DNA of 64,000 nucleotides. It comes from Chryseobacterium sp. GTDB lineage: Bacteria; Bacteroidota; Bacteroidia; Flavobacteriales; Weeksellaceae. Under the pieces are notes generated by a model. The model ran no database searches and was not told the DNA's origin. It was given only the letters and a program-made list of their open reading frames with translations. Position numbers and translations under genes: made by a program. Location of the stretch: positions 186,001-250,000 of the forward strand of contig NZ_JAFAJM010000019.1 in assembly GCF_019236175.1 (NCBI RefSeq), written 5' to 3'. This document shows, piece by piece, positions 28,006 to 37,631 of the stretch (position 1 is its first letter; the number at the start of each line of letters is the position of its first letter).

Positions 28006-28440
28006 AAGCATTAAGCTATAAGCAGTAGGCAATGAGAGACTACAAAAAATATGATACCTGGAAAATTTCTCATGAATTGGTAAAAGAAATTTATATTATT
28101 TCTGAAAATTTTCCTAAATCTGAGCTTTTTGGTCTTACTTCTCAAATAAGAAGAGCAGCCGTTTCTATTCCTACCAATATCGCAGAAGGTTGTGGAAGAT
28201 CCACAGACAAAGAATTTGCAAGATTTTTAGAAATAAGTATAGGTTCAACAAACGAAACCGAATATCTTCTCTTATTATCTTGTGATTTGGGATGTACTTC
28301 TGAAGATAAAATAGCAACAATTAATGTGACCCTAAATTTAATCAGGCAAAAACTTATACAACTCAGAAAAAAATTATTAAATAATAATTAATTGCTAAAG
28401 GTAAAAAAGCTTATTGCTTAAAGCCTATAGCCTAAAGCTA
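28006..28440. mobile_element. Putative inserted element: inverted repeats around a four-helix-bundle gene
   Basis: Imperfect 28-bp inverted repeats (left 28006-28033, right 28413-28440; about 21 of 28 positions complementary) bracket a single gene. The left repeat starts at the base after the groES stop, and the right one ends 7 bp before the groEL ATG. Both repeats are built from AAGC/TATAGC/GGC-like words. This looks like an insertion that split groES-groEL, although no transposase is present and mobility is inferred. Confidence 0.5.
28032..28391 (+). CDS. Four-helix-bundle protein (S23/IVP family)
   Basis: A 119-residue all-helical protein of the TIGR02436/S23 group. Motifs are DTWKISHELVKEIYIISENFPKSELFGLTSQIRRAAVSIPTNIAEGCGR and FLEISIGSTNETEYLLLL. 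These proteins were first seen encoded in intervening sequences of 23S rRNA and are related in fold to the Avd accessory protein of diversity-generating retroelements. Their cellular role is unknown. Here the gene sits between groES and groEL, bracketed by inverted repeats, and must be co-transcribed with the chaperonin genes unless groEL has its own promoter. Confidence 0.9.
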   Translation: MRDYKKYDTWKISHELVKEIYIISENFPKSELFGLTSQIRRAAVSIPTNIAEGCGRSTDKEFARFLEISIGSTNETEYLLLLSCDLGCTSEDKIATINVTLNLIRQKLIQLRKKLLNNN

Positions 28441-28441
28441 A

Positions 28442-30073
<1,632 letters not shown>

Positions 30074-30102
30074 TAGCGAGTCGCTAAGACAATTTAATAT
30101 AT

Positions 30103-30135
30103 AAACCGTTCTATTTTTATAGAGCGGTTTTTTGT
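30103..30135 (+). terminator. groEL terminator
   Basis: AAACCGTTCTAT (30103-30114) pairs with ATAGAGCGGTTT (30119-30130), followed by T's. The same hairpin type, in variants, follows most groEL-tail copies downstream and two unrelated genes. Confidence 0.85.
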
Positions 30136-30177
30136 TTACAAGGTTTAAGTTTTAGGAACAGGAGCCTGGATTGGCAC

Positions 30178-30206
30178 CCTTGTCAAGGTTTAAAACCTTG
30201 ACAAGG
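30178..30206. repeat. Perfect 14-bp inverted repeat upstream of cassette 1
   Basis: CCTTGTCAAGGTTT (30178-30191) and its exact complement (30193-30206) with a 1-base centre. It overlaps the upstream TTG element of the cassette-1 promoter. It could be an operator, a hairpin or a dispersed palindromic repeat. Confidence 0.7.
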
Positions 30207-30230
30207 ATTTTAATTTAATGCGTAAATTTG
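30198..30230 (+). promoter_or_regulatory. Cassette-1 promoter
   Basis: TTG at 30198-30200, 22 bases, then TAAATTTG at 30223-30230 inside the extended ATGCGTAAATTTG word shared with other cassettes. Confidence 0.65.
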
Positions 30231-30254
30231 TATAAGTAGCTTTAAAGTCTAACT

Positions 30255-30299
30255 ATGAAAAATTTATACGTAGTATCTCACAATAACATAGTGCTGTAA
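30255..30299 (+). CDS. 14-residue upstream ORF
   Basis: ATG AAA ... CTG TAA encodes MKNLYVVSHNNIVL and ends in TAATG, sharing one base with the start of the lipoprotein gene. It may couple translation or be chance. There is no independent support. Confidence 0.25.
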   Translation: MKNLYVVSHNNIVL

Positions 30300-30868
30300 T
30301 GAAAACCACAATTCTCTTTATCTTTATTATACTAATATCTTACAGCTGTTCATTAGGTAGATTCAATAATGTTCCTGTTCAAAATGAAATTGATCTTTCC
30401 TTTAAAAAATTCACCGAAATTAAGAAAGAAGAAATAAGTCAAAAGTCAAAAGATATCACACTTGGATATTTTTGGGGAATCGGAGAAGATATTTATCCCA
30501 CTTTTGCAAAGCATACATTTGAAATTCCTAAATCTTATCAAAGAAATGAAAATAACTTCATTCTTAAAGTAGATTATTTTTTTACAAAAGATGACCAAAC
30601 CCAATTCAAGTTCTATGAATGGAATGAAAATAAAAAAGCTGAAATATCTGCTCATCAGTTTGATGAAAAATTCTACGAAATCAAAAAATATGTAACTGAA
30701 AACCTTGGGCAGCCCTATCTGGAAATATATGAAGATTTAGAAAAATCTAAAGAAGAAACAGTAAGAGATGATATAAAATGGCGAAATCAGAAATTGAATG
30801 CCTATTTATTTCGTTTTAGGGGAAAAGGTGGGTTCGATCAAATAAGATTAGCAATTTATAAAGACTAA
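30299..30868 (+). CDS. Cassette 1: small lipoprotein of unknown function
   Basis: A 189-residue protein with a lipoprotein signal (FIFIILISYSCSLGRF, Cys at 17). The remainder is charged: KKFTEIKKEEISQKSKDITLGYFWGIGEDIYPTFAKHTFEIPKSYQRNENNFILKVDYFFT. I do not recognise a family. It is clearly poorer in G+C than groEL. The first groEL-tail copy begins one base after its stop codon. Similar small lipoproteins in arrays are often orphan immunity proteins, but nothing in the sequence proves that role. Confidence 0.75.
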   Translation: MKTTILFIFIILISYSCSLGRFNNVPVQNEIDLSFKKFTEIKKEEISQKSKDITLGYFWGIGEDIYPTFAKHTFEIPKSYQRNENNFILKVDYFFTKDDQTQFKFYEWNENKKAEISAHQFDEKFYEIKKYVTENLGQPYLEIYEDLEKSKEETVRDDIKWRNQKLNAYLFRFRGKGGFDQIRLAIYKD

Positions 30869-30869
30869 C

Positions 30870-31064
30870 TAACAAGACTTGCCCTTGAAAACGCAGCTTC
30901 TGTATCTGGAATGCTTCTTACTACTGAATGTGTAATCACTGAAGTAAAGAGTGCTGAACCCGCTATGCCAATGGGTGGTGAAATTTCAGTAATGATGCAA
31001 CGGTCAGCGACCGAGGCGACTTAATATATAAACCGTTCTACTTTTGTGGAGCGTTTTTTTGTTT
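30870..31064 (+). repeat. groEL-tail copy R1 with trailer and terminator
   Basis: Begins at the codons for [19 protein letters not shown] of GroEL and runs through the C-terminus to the terminator hairpin. Relative to groEL the ending is altered ([10 protein letters not shown]), and the frame continues in RSATEAT before TAA. The trailer after the former stop position has the same length as in native groEL. There is no start codon, so it is not a gene by itself. Confidence 0.9.
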
Positions 31065-31158
31065 GGATTATGGTTTCTCGTATGGAAATAGTATATTTAT
31101 ATTTAATATTTACTGATTGACAAATAGATAGCTAAAATGAAAACAACATTAACTTAAT

Positions 31159-31186
31159 TGTATATTGACACAATGCGTAAATTTGG
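31159..31186 (+). promoter_or_regulatory. Cassette-2 promoter
   Basis: TTG 31159-31161, 17 bases, TAAATTTG 31179-31186, within ACACAATGCGTAAATTTGGA. The preceding 20-30 bp (AAAACAACATTA...TTGTATAT) match the segment before the APH-like gene at 39907-39930. Confidence 0.7.
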
Positions 31187-31225
31187 ATATTGTGCGCTAT
31201 ATCATAAACGACTAAACTAAAAATC

Positions 31226-31930
31226 ATGAAACTTAGCATTTTTAAAAGAGCTTTTCAAAGGGATATTAATCTAATTCGATTAATATTCGCAATGATTACA
31301 ATATCTACAATCGGATTGATCTACAAAACCTCAATAGACATATATGCCGATTCAGCAAAGGAATTGAAGAGTAACTACCAAAAATGTGATTCAATAATTA
31401 ACGCATCGTTAAATTCTTCCAACGATAGAAATGACCCAATAAAAACACTCAAAGACTATAATTCGATAATACAGAATTTGAAAGCCAATAATCTATATAT
31501 GGCTGAGAAATTTAGCAAGTATGAATTTGCGTTTTCAACATTATTTTGCATTTTCTCAGTAATTACTGGCATTTTAACATTTTTAATTTTGAAGAAAGGA
31601 TGGGATAATACATCCAATTTCTATGTCAAGTTTTTATTCTTAGTTAGTTTTTTCTGTTCAACACTTTTTGGAATTTTACCTCATGTATTTAGCACTGAAG
31701 AAAATGCTTCTAATAACTTAAAAAATTACCATGAATTCACAAGTTTACAATTGGACATAAAAAGTCTAATAAATGATGATAAAGGTTATCTTAAAAGAAA
31801 CAAAAAGCAATCTCTTGATTCATTGAGCAAAGAAATTCTAAACATAAAAAAACAATTACAAGAAAATATTAGATTGACATACAAAATAGATTTAACCAAA
31901 GTTTCAACAAGTAACAAGCCTTTTGAATAA
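31226..31930 (+). CDS. Cassette 2: membrane protein of unknown function
   Basis: A 234-residue protein with three membrane helices: near residues 16-37 (LIRLIFAMITISTIGLIY), 100-125 (FAFSTLFCIFSVITGILTFLI) and 133-155 (FYVKFLFLVSFFCSTLFGILPHVF). A soluble helical segment lies between the first two, and a Lys-rich helical C-terminal tail follows. No family is recognised. It is strongly AT-rich. The second groEL-tail copy begins about 110 bp after its stop. Confidence 0.7.
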   Translation: MKLSIFKRAFQRDINLIRLIFAMITISTIGLIYKTSIDIYADSAKELKSNYQKCDSIINASLNSSNDRNDPIKTLKDYNSIIQNLKANNLYMAEKFSKYEFAFSTLFCIFSVITGILTFLILKKGWDNTSNFYVKFLFLVSFFCSTLFGILPHVFSTEENASNNLKNYHEFTSLQLDIKSLINDDKGYLKRNKKQSLDSLSKEILNIKKQLQENIRLTYKIDLTKVSTSNKPFE

Positions 31931-32042
31931 CAGATACAGCGCACAACAGCGATTTTGCACAATAGCTGTTATTTATTCCGCCGGAACCCGCTGCTCATTC
32001 TATGGCACGAAGCAAATAAAATAAGTAATGCGAAATTTGAAT

Positions 32043-32298
32043 ACTTCGGATACAATGCTAAAACTGACGAGTATGTTCAAATGCTTGAAGCAGGAATCAC
32101 TGACCCGACTAAAGTAACAAGAATTACCCTTGAAAATGCAGCTTCTGTTTCCGGAATGCTTCTTACCACTGAATGTGTTATCACTGAAGTAAAGAGCACT
32201 GAACCCGCTATGCCAATGGGTGGTGGAATGCCAGGACGGTCAGCGACCGAGGCAAATTAATATATTAACCGTTCTACTTTTGTGGAGCGTTTTTTTGT
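32043..32298 (+). repeat. groEL-tail copy R2 (longest) with trailer and terminator
   Basis: Starts at GroEL residue 476 ([11 protein letters not shown]) and keeps the reading frame to the end, with replacements H to Q, I to T, V-A to I-T and A to T, and the extended ending [11 protein letters not shown]. An ORF of 101 codons starting at 31955 reads through it but begins in unrelated sequence, so I treat it as a repeat and not a gene. The terminator follows. Confidence 0.9.
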
Positions 32299-32354
32299 AT
32301 TATCCAAATAATAATATTAGTATAATTAAACGTGCATAATATTCCTCTAATTCG

Positions 32355-32362
32355 TAGATTTG
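32355..32362 (+). promoter_or_regulatory. Cassette-3 promoter box
   Basis: TAGATTTG in ATTCGTAGATTTGGA, 16 bp before the ATG. The same word occurs at 43251. Confidence 0.6.
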
Positions 32363-32378
32363 GATCATCTACAACACC

Positions 32379-33494
32379 ATGAAAAAAATATTCCTAGTAA
32401 GCACTATCTTATTTTTAGCACAATTAAACGTATTTGCACAAAATAAATTACCCAAAAACTTAAAGCAAGTTGTAATGTATTTAGATAAAGACTGTCCAGA
32501 TAGTATTAAAATACAAATTAAAAATACTCATCAAGATAGTTTAATTTATACTGTTTATCCATTTGCAAAGACGAAACCATATAAAGAGTATAGAACAATT
32601 TTTAACTGGACAAGTGAAAACGGCAATCCAAAAATTACTAAATACTTAGATAAAAAGGGAATTTTTGATAATCATTCCAATGTGTTGCTATATAGCTTTA
32701 AACAATTTCTTATAAATGGTAAAATCAAAGAAAAAGATATACTTAGCAAGTATATTAAACTTCAAAAACAACTAGATGATAAAAATAAGATAAAATATAT
32801 AACAGATACCATTAATAAAGTATATATTCCCAAAGACTTGGAGGATTGCTTTGTTCAGATCAATACATTCTGGAATGATAGTATAAAAGCAAAAGTTAAA
32901 ACCTTAGAAGAAAACGAATTTACCGGAAAGGTACATTTAGGGTTTGGAATGTGGATGAGAAATAATTGGCAACTTTGGGGAGGTTCAAGACTATCAAAAT
33001 ACTTTAACGATTTAAATATTCATCATCCGGATGATATGTCAGGGATTATCTTGGTAAGTTACCACAGACATTTAAACAACAGAGAGATTAGACTTGGGGA
33101 ACAAGTCAAATACTATCAGGATTACTGGGAGAATTCTAAAAAAAATGAACTAAAAGCAAAAGCAGAAAGCTTTTCAAAATATAAAATTGGAGATGCATTG
33201 GAATTTAGCTACCCAAAAGGATTTGTAAGTAAAGAACAAGAAGACAAATATGATAATGACATTTGTACTGCAAAAGGAATAATTACAGCACGTAATGAAA
33301 AAGACTTTCTCATTAAAGTAAAAATTATTGAAACTTGCGACAAAAAAGGAATTGTCTATTATGACAATGAAGGTGATATAATATATGATCCGAAAACTCA
33401 AAGGTTAAGCAACCCGCCAAAAAGAATCATAAAAAAAATAAAACGTAATAAAGAGCAATGGTTTGATTATAAAAGCTGGGAACTTGTTAAATGA
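32379..33494 (+). CDS. Cassette 3: secreted DUF6794-like protein
   Basis: A 371-residue protein with a signal peptide (IFLVSTILFLAQLNVFAQ). A central domain with IPKDLEDCFVQINTFWNDS, GFGMWMRNNWQLWGGSRLSKYF and HHPDDMSGIILVSYHRHL resembles the DUF6794 group of Bacteroidota. The N-terminal LPKNLKQVVMYLDKDCPDS looks like a second, degenerate copy of the module's opening, suggesting internal duplication. The C-terminal part is Lys-rich (IIKKIKRNKEQWFDYKSWELVK). Function is unknown. It is followed by groEL-tail copy R3. Confidence 0.75.
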   Translation: MKKIFLVSTILFLAQLNVFAQNKLPKNLKQVVMYLDKDCPDSIKIQIKNTHQDSLIYTVYPFAKTKPYKEYRTIFNWTSENGNPKITKYLDKKGIFDNHSNVLLYSFKQFLINGKIKEKDILSKYIKLQKQLDDKNKIKYITDTINKVYIPKDLEDCFVQINTFWNDSIKAKVKTLEENEFTGKVHLGFGMWMRNNWQLWGGSRLSKYFNDLNIHHPDDMSGIILVSYHRHLNNREIRLGEQVKYYQDYWENSKKNELKAKAESFSKYKIGDALEFSYPKGFVSKEQEDKYDNDICTAKGIITARNEKDFLIKVKIIETCDKKGIVYYDNEGDIIYDPKTQRLSNPPKRIIKKIKRNKEQWFDYKSWELVK

Positions 33495-33543
33495 TAAAAG
33501 TAATGTAAATAATAAGCCTTTGCCTTCATTTTCTATATTCGAG

Positions 33544-33776
33544 AAGATTATCTTCACATGCTTGAAGCAGGAATCATTGACCCGACTAAAGTAACAAGAC
33601 TTGCCCTTGAAAGCACAGCTTCTGTTTCCGGAATGCTTTTTACCACTGAATGTGTGATCACTGAAGTAAAGAGCGCTGAACCCGCTATGCCAATGGGTGG
33701 TGGAATGCCAGGACGGTCAGCGACCGAGGCAAATTAATATACTAACCGTTCTACTTTGTAGGGCGGTTTTTTGTTT
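33544..33776 (+). repeat. groEL-tail copy R3 with trailer and terminator
   Basis: The match to groEL is strong from TTCACATGCTTGAAGC (33553). It has about six differences over 160 bases, including ESTA for ENAA and FTTE for LTTE. The ending is [14 protein letters not shown], then the AACCGTTCTAC terminator. The left edge is near the same GroEL codon as in R4. Confidence 0.92.
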
Positions 33777-33867
33777 GAACATGGTTATTATTAAGAAAAC
33801 AGTATATTTAAATCTAAAATTAATAACCAAAAAACAGATAGCTGAAATCTAAACAATATGAGCATAG

Positions 33868-33894
33868 TTGTATATTATGCAGTGTGTAAATTTG
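33868..33894 (+). promoter_or_regulatory. Cassette-4 promoter
   Basis: TTG 33868-33870, 16 bases, TAAATTTG 33887-33894 in GTGTGTAAATTTGGA, 24 bp before the preferred ATG at 33919. Confidence 0.65.
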
Positions 33895-33918
33895 GACGCT
33901 ATCTACCATTGTATCAGA

Positions 33919-34584
33919 ATGAAACGCATACTACAATTTACATTATTGATGAGCTCAATTGGCTTGTTTTCACAAAATTTAGAGAAAAAAATTTCAAACG
34001 AAATCTGTACCTGCTTAGGAAATGTAGAAAATCTAAAAGATCCGGAAAAAACACTGGAACAGTGTGTTCAAAAAAGTTTTGAAGATAATTATACTGCAAT
34101 TATCAAAAAATTTAATGACCCTAAGAACACAAATACAAAAGACTTTGAAGATTATTACATTTCTATTGAATCACTTTTACTAAGTAATTGTAAAAGTTTT
34201 TTAGAATACAGAAAAAAAGAATTTGTCAGCAAAAAGCAAGAAAGTATCTCTAATTGTAATGATATTAAAACAGGAATTTACTACTATGAAACGCTTAAAA
34301 AAAGAGAAAAATCGTATCTGACATTTACAAAAAATACAGTTATCGAAACCCGAAATAATAATGTATATACCATTAATAAAATTGAATGGATGGATAAATG
34401 TACATACAAATTAAATTTGCTGGAAACCAATAGTAATTATGATGAGACATACCTCAAAAATAAGTCACTCATTTTCAAAATAATTGAAAATTCCCCAACA
34501 TACTTTGTGGTGCAAACTGAATATTTTGAAAATGGAGGCTTCAATAATGTGAAAATTTTTAAACTTCCCTTTATCAATGAATAA
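33919..34584 (+). CDS. Cassette 4: small Cys-containing secreted protein
   Basis: A 221-residue protein. I start it at ATG 33919, where a signal peptide (MKRILQFTLLMSSIGLFSQ) begins; the frame upstream runs through the promoter. The mature N-terminal half has regularly spaced Cys residues (EICTCLGNVENLKDPEKTLEQC ... LLSNCKSF), a helical pattern reminiscent of small secreted flavobacterial proteins. The C-terminal half is beta-rich (TGIYYYETLKKREKSYLTFTKNTVIETRNN). No family is recognised. The stop is 3 bp before groEL-tail copy R4. Confidence 0.72.
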   Translation: MKRILQFTLLMSSIGLFSQNLEKKISNEICTCLGNVENLKDPEKTLEQCVQKSFEDNYTAIIKKFNDPKNTNTKDFEDYYISIESLLLSNCKSFLEYRKKEFVSKKQESISNCNDIKTGIYYYETLKKREKSYLTFTKNTVIETRNNNVYTINKIEWMDKCTYKLNLLETNSNYDETYLKNKSLIFKIIENSPTYFVVQTEYFENGGFNNVKIFKLPFINE

Positions 34585-34587
34585 AAA

Positions 34588-34830
34588 GACAAGTATCTTC
34601 ACATGCTTGAAGCAGGAATCACTGACCCGACTAAAGTAACAAGAGTTACCCTTGAAAACGCAGCTTCTGTATCTGGAATGCTTTTAACAACTGAGTATGT
34701 TATCACTGAAGTAAAGAGCGCTGAACCCGCTATACCAATGGGTGGTGGAATACCAGGAATGATATAGTAGCAAGTCGCTAAGACAAATTTAATATATAAA
34801 CCGCTCTGCTTTTGTAGGGCGGTTTTTCTG
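34588..34830 (+). repeat. groEL-tail copy R4 with trailer and terminator
   Basis: Starts at GACaAGTATcTTCACATGCTTGAAGC and runs in frame to [11 protein letters not shown], so it has the native-type ending rather than RSATEAN. The trailer TAGCAAGTCGCTAAGACAA and the terminator match the region after groEL itself. Confidence 0.92.
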
Positions 34831-34921
34831 TTCTTATGGTTTTCCGTAAAGAAATGGTATATTTATATTATACTTTTGATAATTAACAAATAGATAGTTA
34901 AAAACAATACTAGCACAATGT

Positions 34922-34929
34922 GTAAATTT
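34922..34929 (+). promoter_or_regulatory. Cassette-5 promoter box
   Basis: TAAATTTA within GCACAATGTGTAAATTTA, preceded by AAAAACAATACTAGCACAA, which resembles the segments before cassette 2 and the APH-like gene. Confidence 0.55.
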
Positions 34930-34957
34930 AGATTTTAGCTGTAATTTTAGCACGACT

Positions 34958-36031
34958 ATGGAAAAATATCAAGCGCAAATAGTTTTCATAGATACAAGTA
35001 TTTTTGAAAGTGAAAATTATTTTGAAGGACGAAATATTAATCTTTTATTTCATTTATCTCAAGAAAAATTAATTAGTTTAAAAATCACTGATATAATTTA
35101 TCGTGAAATTCTTAAAAGATTGGAAGAGCATTCCATTAAAGCAATTAATTTATATAAAAATCAAAAAATCGAATTTAATCAAGAAGCAAGAATATTAAGA
35201 AATATTAATCTATTGAATGACCAATTCAAAAAAGATAATATTAAATTACTTAAGGAAAATTCTAAACAACTTTTATTACAAAAATTTGATGAAGTAATTG
35301 AGAATAACAATATTGAAATTATAAATACAAATATTGCTAACACATCAGAAATATTAGATGATTATTTTGCTGCTAACGCTCCATTTAAAGAAGGAAATAA
35401 GAAGAATGAATTTCCTGATGCATTTAATATAAACACAATTAAACATTGGTGTGAAAATAATTTTAATGATTGTTTCTTTATTACAAATGATAAGGATTTC
35501 ACAAATTATGAACACCCACAAATCAATTGTGAATTTAATTTATCAACATTACTTGAATTTTTATACATTGAAAATAGTGATGTTAAAGAAGAAATATTTA
35601 ATCGAATTTATCGAGATTCATTAAGTGAAATTGAATACGAAACTGAATCTTCTTTAATTAGCAGTTTAGAGAGTTCTGCTTTTGAAATTTTATACAATGA
35701 TCCTTGGATGGAAGATGTTGAAGTTAATTTTCACGCATTTAAAGAGACGGAATTTGACATTGCTTTAATAAATGAAATTCAAACAGATACTTTTACATAT
35801 GAAATTGAATTGAATATTAAATATTCTGTTGATTGCGATTATACAGATTTTAATTCTGCTTTCTATGATAAAGAAGACGGAATATGGTTAGGAGAAATAA
35901 ATAGAAGTGAAAAAAGAAATTTTAAAGCAAATGCTTTAATTTATCCATCATTTAGTTATGACTCTAAAAAATATACTGGAGAGTTTGTAGAAATTGTAGA
36001 TTATGAAATAAGGGAAATTGAAGAAATTTAA
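34958..36031 (+). CDS. Cassette 5: PIN-domain (DUF4935-like) predicted nuclease
   Basis: A 357-residue protein. The first 200 residues fit a PIN-like ribonuclease fold of the DUF4935 type: Asp12 in IVFIDTSIFES, a Glu in IIYREILKRLEEH, KKNEFPDAFNINTIKHW, and FFITNDKDFTNYE. These four acidic positions would bind Mg for RNA cleavage. The remaining 150 residues are beta-rich with acidic patches and may sense or regulate. Such nucleases act as toxins or defence effectors. No obvious antitoxin is paired with it. It is very AT-rich. Confidence 0.78.
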   Translation: MEKYQAQIVFIDTSIFESENYFEGRNINLLFHLSQEKLISLKITDIIYREILKRLEEHSIKAINLYKNQKIEFNQEARILRNINLLNDQFKKDNIKLLKENSKQLLLQKFDEVIENNNIEIINTNIANTSEILDDYFAANAPFKEGNKKNEFPDAFNINTIKHWCENNFNDCFFITNDKDFTNYEHPQINCEFNLSTLLEFLYIENSDVKEEIFNRIYRDSLSEIEYETESSLISSLESSAFEILYNDPWMEDVEVNFHAFKETEFDIALINEIQTDTFTYEIELNIKYSVDCDYTDFNSAFYDKEDGIWLGEINRSEKRNFKANALIYPSFSYDSKKYTGEFVEIVDYEIREIEEI

Positions 36032-36130
36032 AACTATAACTAATATAGCATTTCCAAAGACGGATTTGGAGGAATTCTATTGAATCCTTTCTATAATGGA
36101 ACATTGTCAATGTTTGATGCTAATAATTCC

Positions 36131-36174
36131 TGAACCAGCTATGCGAATAGGTGTTTTTAATGTCATGAATGATC
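36131..36174 (+). repeat. Degenerate groEL-tail copy R5
   Basis: TGAACCAGCTATGCGAATAG and the following AATGTCATGAATGATCTAGT align with the last codons of groEL (EPAMPMGG ... PGMM, TAG), with roughly three quarters of positions identical and one extra base. The frame is destroyed and no terminator hairpin is left. It lies 100 bp after the PIN gene, as expected for a decayed joint. Confidence 0.6.
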
Positions 36175-36311
36175 TAGTTCTAATTGATACATGTAAATTA
36201 ATCTATCCGGTCTTCCAGATAGTTTTGTTTAAATAAAATCATGAAATAAATTTAAAAAAAAGTATGATATACATATATAATTTATAATTTTAAAATTACT
36301 TACAAGGAAAG

Positions 36312-37022
36312 ATGGAAATCAAAATAAAGTCTAATAAATTTATATATTACAAAGAGAATAAGTTTGAGCAATTTGAGGTAAAATTAATGGGAAACTTGAA
36401 TCATAGTCCTCAAAGCATAATTCAAATTTTAGTCGACAGTTCTAATTACATTCAATTCTCCAATATTAAGCAGGTTAATCAGTTTTTAGATGAAATTAGG
36501 GGGAAGTCCAAAGATGCTTTTTTATACAATGTAATTAAAAACGACCTTATTAAATCTGACAATTTTATAAACTATATTGAGAGCTTAAATGAGTTTTCTT
36601 ATAATTCCATAAAATCATTATTTCTCCTACTTAACTGGTTATCATTCCCATTATTAAATCAGTGGAATGAGGATTTGAGTATATATGAAATTTTTTTCGA
36701 TGAATTTGTGGTTGATTGGACTAATCGACCGGAGCCTCAAAAAGACATATATCTTATAAAGAAAGAATATATTAATGATGAAAATATAGAGATGTTAAAA
36801 CATCTTGAAAAAATTAATTTATTATGTGAAATTTCGATTTTTCCTTATAAAAACCAAGAAATAGTTTCATATTTTATTCCTATAAACAAACTTGGAATCT
36901 CCAAAGAGTTATTTGAGTTTAAAGATTATAACGGAAATAATAAAAATTCATACTCATTTTGGAAAAAAATCTTACAAGATAGAGATTTTAGAATTTCACA
37001 ACGTCTAAATAATAGATTTTAA
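36312..37022 (+). CDS. Unknown protein, first gene of a two-gene AT-rich unit
   Basis: A 236-residue soluble protein with no signal peptide. It starts MEIKIKSNKFIYYKENKFEQFEVKL and ends YSFWKKILQDRDFRISQRLNNRF. It is rich in Ile, Asn, Lys and Leu, with an aromatic mid-section (LFLLLNWLSFPLLNQW). No family is recognised. The next gene starts 2 bp after its stop, so the two are translated together, which suggests a soluble and membrane partner pair. Confidence 0.68.
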   Translation: MEIKIKSNKFIYYKENKFEQFEVKLMGNLNHSPQSIIQILVDSSNYIQFSNIKQVNQFLDEIRGKSKDAFLYNVIKNDLIKSDNFINYIESLNEFSYNSIKSLFLLLNWLSFPLLNQWNEDLSIYEIFFDEFVVDWTNRPEPQKDIYLIKKEYINDENIEMLKHLEKINLLCEISIFPYKNQEIVSYFIPINKLGISKELFEFKDYNGNNKNSYSFWKKILQDRDFRISQRLNNRF

Positions 37023-37024
37023 TC

Positions 37025-37447
37025 ATGAAGTATTTTGATAAAGAAATATTTAATCTATTTATTGGAGGAATATGCTCTATTTTACTACCTGTATTTATAA
37101 TTATTGGTAAACAAGGTTATAAAAGACAGCAAAAAAGAGAAGAATTACAAAAAGAAAATAACGTAGGAGACATAGATAGTTGGTTAAATGACTCATACGA
37201 ATACAAACAGTCAAACTTCAGAAAATTGATGACACAATGGTGTCTACAGCCATTATTTATAATTTGTATTTCTATTTTATTTTCTAGCTCTGGGTTATAT
37301 ATTGGTTTACTTACTTTTGTTTTAGTTCTACTAATTTTTCTTCATGAATTATGGGTTGCTAACAGATACTCTGAAAACGCAATTTATCAATTATTCATGC
37401 TACTCGTTTGGATTATCTCATACTTGATAATAGTTAATAATAAATAA
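37025..37447 (+). CDS. Small membrane protein, second gene of the unit
   Basis: A 140-residue protein with an N-terminal membrane helix (FNLFIGGICSILLPVFIIIG), a charged loop (KRQQKREELQKENNVGDIDSWL) and two or three further hydrophobic segments (LFIICISILFSS; IGLLTFVLVLLIFL; LFMLLVWIISYLIIV). No family is recognised. It is directly coupled to the upstream gene. Confidence 0.65.
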   Translation: MKYFDKEIFNLFIGGICSILLPVFIIIGKQGYKRQQKREELQKENNVGDIDSWLNDSYEYKQSNFRKLMTQWCLQPLFIICISILFSSSGLYIGLLTFVLVLLIFLHELWVANRYSENAIYQLFMLLVWIISYLIIVNNK

Positions 37448-37631
37448 CAAAATTATATACTATACAAATTCTTCCGACTGTAATAGCAAGCAAATGCCAA
37501 CATACCATCCTCGCGACACAAGATTGTATCGTATGGTTTTGGCTATAGATTATATTATAATACTTAAACTACACGAAGGATTCGTGTGGTAGTAGCAAGG
37601 ATGGAAAATAAAAATAACTTAAATTAGAATT

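Noticed and set aside
31955..32260. A 101-codon ORF ending in a GroEL-like C-terminus
   Set aside because: Its first part is not GroEL-like and has no start signal; the match is the groEL-tail repeat R2 read in frame. I annotate the repeat instead of a gene.
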